Positions 7,356-9,867 of a stretch of 9,867 nt of DNA are shown here, piece after piece. The DNA is from Mailhella massiliensis (GTDB lineage: Bacteria > Desulfobacterota > Desulfovibrionia > Desulfovibrionales > Desulfovibrionaceae). Where the stretch lies: NCBI RefSeq assembly GCF_020741395.1, contig NZ_DYZA01000070.1:1-9867 (forward strand), given 5' to 3'. How positions within the stretch are numbered: the first letter of the stretch is position 1; the number at the start of each line of letters is the position of its first letter. The notes below the pieces were generated by a model that ran no database searches, was not told the DNA's origin, and was given only the letters and a program-made list of their open reading frames with translations. Made by a program: the position numbers and the translations under genes.

Positions 7356-8105
7356 ATGGCAGATCATAAGAAAAATTTTCTGGACGGCATGCGCGACGGC
7401 ATCCCTATCGCGCTGGGCTATTTCGCCGTATCCTTCACCTTGGGCATTGCATGCCGCAATATCGGGCTTTCGGCGCTTCATTCAACGGTGATGAGTTTCA
7501 CCAACCTCACCTCAGCCGGGGAGTTTGCCGCTCTCGGCATCATGGCGGCCGGGGCGTCCTACTGGGAAATGGCCCTTTCTCAGCTTGTCATCAACCTGCG
7601 CTACATGCTCATGTCGTGCTCGCTTTCCCAGAAAATGGCGCCGGATACGCCCATGTATCACCGTCTTCTGGTGGGGTACGGCGTAACGGATGAGATTTTC
7701 GGCATTTCCGTGAACGTGCCGGGCAGGCTGGATCCGTTCTATACCTACGGGGCGATCTGTATCGCCTCGCCTGCATGGGCTCTCGGAACTTTCCTTGGTG
7801 TGGTGCTCGGCAACGTGTTGCCTGCCCGCATCGTGGTGGCGCTCAGCGTCGCCCTGTACGGCATGTTCATCGCCATCATCGTCCCCCCGGCTCGCAAGGA
7901 CCGTCTGCTTGCCGTGCTCATACTCGCCTCCATGGCCCTGAGCTGGCTTTTCGCGCGCCTGCCGCTGTTCGACGGCATTTCCGGCGGTATGAAGATCATC
8001 ATTCTTACGGTGCTCGTTTCCGGTGTGGCGGCCGTGCTTTTCCCTGTGGACAAGGGGCTTGCCGGGAGCGGGAAAAAAGAGGAAGGAGGGGAGGACCATG
8101 CGTGA
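7356..8105 (+). CDS. azlC: AzlC family branched-chain amino acid export protein, large subunit
   Basis: This 249-residue integral membrane protein matches the AzlC/YgaZ family, the large subunit of two-component exporters of branched-chain amino acids (azaleucine resistance in Bacillus, valine export by YgaZH in E. coli). The N-terminal block GMRDGIPIALGYFAVSFTLG (about 11-30) is the family's first segment. The region GASYWEMALSQLVINLRYML (about 66-85) and GYGVTDEIFGI (about 108-118) are also typical. Hydrophobic stretches suggest about six membrane segments, and the C-terminal tail is short and charged (GSGKKEEGGEDHA). The start is ATG 7356: an in-frame TAA at 7332 excludes a longer form, and the Shine-Dalgarno sequence is poor (GGGG at 7341-7344). 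The 3' end overlaps azlD by 8 bases, so the two subunits are translationally coupled. Confidence 0.9.
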   Translation: MADHKKNFLDGMRDGIPIALGYFAVSFTLGIACRNIGLSALHSTVMSFTNLTSAGEFAALGIMAAGASYWEMALSQLVINLRYMLMSCSLSQKMAPDTPMYHRLLVGYGVTDEIFGISVNVPGRLDPFYTYGAICIASPAWALGTFLGVVLGNVLPARIVVALSVALYGMFIAIIVPPARKDRLLAVLILASMALSWLFARLPLFDGISGGMKIIILTVLVSGVAAVLFPVDKGLAGSGKKEEGGEDHA

Positions 8106-8403
8106 CGCCTATGCCTATATCGCTGTCATGGCCGTGGTGACGTATCTTATCCGCGTGCTGCCCCTTACCCTTATCCGGCGGGAAATCCGTAACGTCACCG
8201 TGCGTTCCTTCCTGTATTATATTCCCTATGTCACCTTGTCGGTCATGACTTTTCCTGCCATACTGGATGCGACGGGCAGTCAGCTTTCCGGCTTTGCCGG
8301 GCTGGCGGCGGCCGTGGTTCTTGCCTGGTTCGGCGCGAGCCTGTTCAGTGTGGCCGTGGCAGCCTGCGTGCTGGTGTTCGTCATGGAGCTTTTCCTCTGC
8401 TGA
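8098..8403 (+). CDS. azlD: AzlD family branched-chain amino acid export protein, small subunit
   Basis: This 101-residue hydrophobic protein is the small partner of AzlC (YgaH/AzlD type). Visible segments are DAYAYIAVMAVVTYLIRVLP (about 3-22), YYIPYVTLSVMTFPAIL (about 40-56), then two hydrophobic stretches to the C-terminus, ending VFVMELFLC. The TYLIRVLPL motif near residue 20 and the YIPYVTLSVMTFPAIL segment are characteristic of the family. The ATG at 8098 is preceded by a rich GGAAGGAGGGGAGG, the strongest Shine-Dalgarno sequence in this cluster, located inside the end of azlC. The frame is open further upstream within azlC, but this start matches family length. Export of leucine, isoleucine, valine or an analogue is expected from the family; the real substrate is not shown here. 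Confidence 0.87.
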   Translation: MRDAYAYIAVMAVVTYLIRVLPLTLIRREIRNVTVRSFLYYIPYVTLSVMTFPAILDATGSQLSGFAGLAAAVVLAWFGASLFSVAVAACVLVFVMELFLC

Positions 8404-8461
8404 AAAAGCTTCTGAAAGGCCGGGCAGAAAGGTGCGCATCAGGCGCGCCAAGGGGCACGCC

Positions 8462-9127
8462 ATGAGAATTCCGTCATTTCATGTCATAGACAGGGATACC
8501 TGGGAAAGAAGCAGTTATTTCGACCACTACTTTTTTACCCTCAGATGCCGTTACAACATCGGGGCCGACCTCGATATCAGCGCTCTTCAGAGCTTCCGCC
8601 GGGAAAAGGGACTGAAGTTCTTCCCCGTCATGCTTTATATCGTCATGCGTGCGGTGAACAACCACAGGGAATTCCGCATGGCCTTCAATGAAAACAAGGA
8701 GCTCGGCTATTGGGATGAAGTGTGGCCCTGCTATACCCTGTTTCACCCGGAGAACGAGACCTTTACCGATATTTGGAGCGAATACTCCGAGGATTTCTCC
8801 CTTTTCTATGCCACCGTCACGCATGATATGGAGCGTTATCGTCATGTGACGGGAAGGCTCAAAGCGAGGGAAGGCGAGCCAGCCCATATCTGCCCCATTT
8901 CCAGCGTGCCGTGGCTTACCTTCACCCACTTCGCCCAGGACTCCTATGCCGGTAGCGATTTTCTCTCTCCGCTCATCAAGTTCGGTAAGTATGAGCAGCG
9001 TGGAGAAAAGACCATGATCCCGGTTTCCGTCTACGTCCATCATGCCGTCGCAGACGGATACCATACCTGCCGCCTCATCAACGACATGCAGGAAATGGCA
9101 TACTTTCCCGAAAAGTATCTACTCTGA
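8462..9127 (+). CDS. Chloramphenicol acetyltransferase-fold (type A CAT-like) acyltransferase
   Basis: This 221-residue protein has the type A chloramphenicol acetyltransferase pattern, a trimeric enzyme that moves an acetyl group from acetyl-CoA. WERSSYFDHY (14-23) is the N-terminal motif, and FFPVMLYIVMRAVNNHREFR (53-72) and YTLFHPENETF (91-101) follow. The acceptor-site serine region ISSVPWLTFTHF spans 146-157. The active site HHAVADGYH lies at 193-201, with catalytic His194 and structural Asp198; classic CATs have HHAVCDGFH. Length is close to the usual 213-220, and all core motifs are present, so it is probably active. Chromosomal CAT-like proteins often have unknown acceptors, so resistance is not claimed. 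ATG 8462 is chosen from AAGGGG at 8450-8455. It starts 58 bases after azlD with no terminator between, so it probably shares the azlCD transcript. Confidence 0.87.
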   Translation: MRIPSFHVIDRDTWERSSYFDHYFFTLRCRYNIGADLDISALQSFRREKGLKFFPVMLYIVMRAVNNHREFRMAFNENKELGYWDEVWPCYTLFHPENETFTDIWSEYSEDFSLFYATVTHDMERYRHVTGRLKAREGEPAHICPISSVPWLTFTHFAQDSYAGSDFLSPLIKFGKYEQRGEKTMIPVSVYVHHAVADGYHTCRLINDMQEMAYFPEKYLL

Positions 9128-9134
9128 TCGGCTG

Positions 9135-9154
9135 CTGTCCCGGCATGCGGACAG
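9135..9154 (+). repeat. Stem-loop just after the acetyltransferase stop codon
   Basis: CTGTCC (9135-9140) pairs with GGACAG (9149-9154) around an 8-base loop, 7 bases after the TGA. There is no T-run, so at most it is an mRNA 3'-end stabilising stem. Confidence 0.3.
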
Positions 9155-9485
9155 GGACTCCGCCGTTTCCGGGCTCATTCCGGCGGGGCAGGGTATCCGC
9201 GGGGAGAGGGCATGATCCGGCTTTTTTTTCGCATCCGGGAACGCGCCGAGGCCCTTTTCCGATGGGGGAAAGAGGTCGCCTTTCCGCCGGAGGCAGTACC
9301 GCCTGCGCTCCATCTCCATGCGGAAAGCGGGGGATATGAGGCCGTTTCCCGCAGGCGATCCCGGAGCGGAAGAAATGCGGCATACGCCTTTGCTCGCGCA
9401 CGGCTGCGGCCGTTCATGCAACTTCATGACTTTTCCCTCCCCACGCTTCGCCGGGCCGCCCTCGCTCGGAGGGATTTCTGTCCTT

Positions 9486-9515
9486 CCGCCTTCTGATGCC
9501 GCGGCAGGAAGGCGG
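9486..9515. repeat. Strong GC-rich hairpin in non-coding DNA
   Basis: CCGCCTTC (9486-9493) pairs perfectly with GAAGGCGG (9508-9515). The stem continues with TG (9494-9495) and CA (9505-9506) past a bulged G. The loop contains the palindrome TGCCGCGGCA (9497-9506) as an alternative fold. No T-run follows, so it is not an intrinsic terminator. It may be part of a dispersed repeat or a structured RNA. Confidence 0.5.
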
Positions 9516-9710
9516 CCGTGCCTTTGAACTTCCGACCAGCTTTCCTTCTTCTTTCCGTGTCCTTCGTTCCGGGGAGGGGATATCCCTGCGCGGCGCTTGG
9601 GCATGCTTTGTGGCGTTTTTCTGTTGTCCTCTGAATTTTTTGTTGTTTTTTATATAGTTGCAGGCTTTTGCTCCCCCCTCGCCTTTTTGTGCGGACTTCG
9701 AAAAAAATGT

Positions 9711-9752
9711 AAAACGATGCTTGACTTAATTATTACCAATTTATATCGTTTT
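9711..9752. promoter_or_regulatory. Inverted repeat framing a promoter (operator candidate)
   Basis: AAAACGAT (9711-9718) and ATCGTTTT (9745-9752) are perfect inverted copies separated by 26 bases. The -35 candidate TTGACT (9721-9726) lies between the arms and the -10 candidate overlaps the right arm. An arrangement like this would suit a repressor or looping regulator of the downstream gene. The AT-rich context raises the chance of coincidence, but an 8-base perfect match is notable. Confidence 0.4.
9721..9749 (+). promoter_or_regulatory. Predicted promoter of the gene at the window's end
   Basis: TTGACT (9721-9726) matches the -35 consensus at 5 of 6 positions. Candidate -10 elements are TATATC (9742-9747, 15-base spacer) or TATCGT (9744-9749, 17-base spacer), each 4 of 6. 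A second -10-like TATAAA lies at 9765-9770. The marked AT-richness just before a start codon supports a promoter here, though the exact -10 is uncertain. Confidence 0.45.
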
Positions 9753-9792
9753 GTAAGAAATTGATATAAAGTTCAACATGAGGGGGACGGCC

Positions 9793-9867
9793 ATGAAGTA
9801 TCTTTTTGCTGCCGGCTGCATGCTGAAGCGCCATCAGGGAAGATTTTTGCCTGAAATATATCACTTT
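9793..9867 (+). CDS. Unrecognised protein, N-terminal fragment (runs off window)
   Basis: Only the first 25 codons are visible: MKYLFAAGCMLKRHQGRFLP then EIYHF. The start ATG 9793 has a good AGGGGG at 9781-9786, six bases upstream. An in-frame ATG at 9778 is possible but would place the ribosome binding site inside the gene. The FAAGCMLK segment with a single early cysteine (Cys9) faintly resembles the N-termini of cysteine-rich, iron-sulfur heterodisulfide-reductase-like proteins. With 25 residues that is only a guess, and no function is assigned. It has its own promoter and a possible operator upstream, so it is not part of the azlCD group. Confidence 0.6.
   Translation, partial: MKYLFAAGCMLKRHQGRFLPEIYHF

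Larger units (their letters stand above)
9128..9777 (+). other. Long gene-free region after the acetyltransferase gene
   Basis: About 650 bases hold no credible gene. Open frames on both strands are low-complexity, rich in Pro/Arg/Ser/Gly, and lack ribosome binding sites. From 9128 to about 9600 the DNA is GC-rich with many inverted repeats: CTGTCC/GGACAG at 9135-9154, CCGCCG/CGGCGG at 9160-9186, CCCTCC/GGAGGG at 9435-9473, and a strong stem at 9486-9515. A T8 run lies at 9222-9229, but I see no good stem before it. From about 9610 it becomes T- and A-rich and leads into a promoter. It could contain a decayed gene, a dispersed repeat, or a small RNA. Confidence 0.5.

Noticed and set aside
7512..8099. 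195-residue minus-strand open frame
   Set aside because: It is antisense to azlC, very rich in His/Arg/Gly as expected from the reverse of a membrane protein gene, with no domain.
9119..9604. 161-residue minus-strand open frame in the gap after the acetyltransferase gene
   Set aside because: It is low-complexity and rich in Pro, Gly, Arg and Ser, has no plausible ribosome binding site, and crosses strong hairpins. Other frames in the same interval are equally open.

Overview
The window looks like ordinary chromosomal DNA from a GC-rich anaerobic proteobacterium. My best guess is the Desulfovibrionaceae (Desulfovibrio/Bilophila/Mailhella type). This is inferred from the style of the GlyQ and GlyS proteins, strong third-position G/C bias in the genes, and a gene set typical of anaerobes (a Crp/Fnr regulator beside a flavodoxin). 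It is not proven. Every credible gene is on the + strand.

Layout. (1) 1-2540: the 3' end of glyQ and the complete glyS, the two subunits of tetrameric glycyl-tRNA synthetase, separated by 3 bases. (2) 2541-3077: a spacer with a G8 tract and a sigma70-like promoter, then rpsT (ribosomal protein S20, GTG start), closed by a clear intrinsic terminator. (3) 3078-4683: a 398-base non-coding stretch with short inverted repeats and a CRP-like half-palindrome. It is followed by a Crp/Fnr-family regulator translationally coupled (TGATG) to a flavodoxin of the Flavodoxin_3 type. (4) 4684-6957: a promoter and a strong palindrome at the predicted transcript start, then uvrB (nucleotide excision repair). 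(5) 6958-7355: 398 bases without a gene, holding at least three terminator-like hairpins. (6) 7356-9127: azlC and azlD (branched-chain amino acid exporter, overlapping by 8 bases), then a gene for a chloramphenicol-acetyltransferase-fold enzyme, probably one operon. (7) 9128-9792: 665 bases without a convincing gene. It is GC-rich with hairpins up to about 9600, then abruptly AT-rich with a promoter framed by an inverted repeat. (8) 9793 to the end: the first 25 codons of an unrecognised gene.

How the genes fit together. glyQS, rpsT and uvrB are housekeeping genes in independent transcription units. The two accessory groups are the regulator-flavodoxin pair, which suggests a redox- or stress-controlled electron carrier, and the azlCD-acetyltransferase cluster, which suggests small-molecule export or modification. 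I did not find a clear new defence or mobile system. The parts most worth a second look are the regulator-flavodoxin pair, the azlCD-acyltransferase grouping, and the structured intergenic regions.
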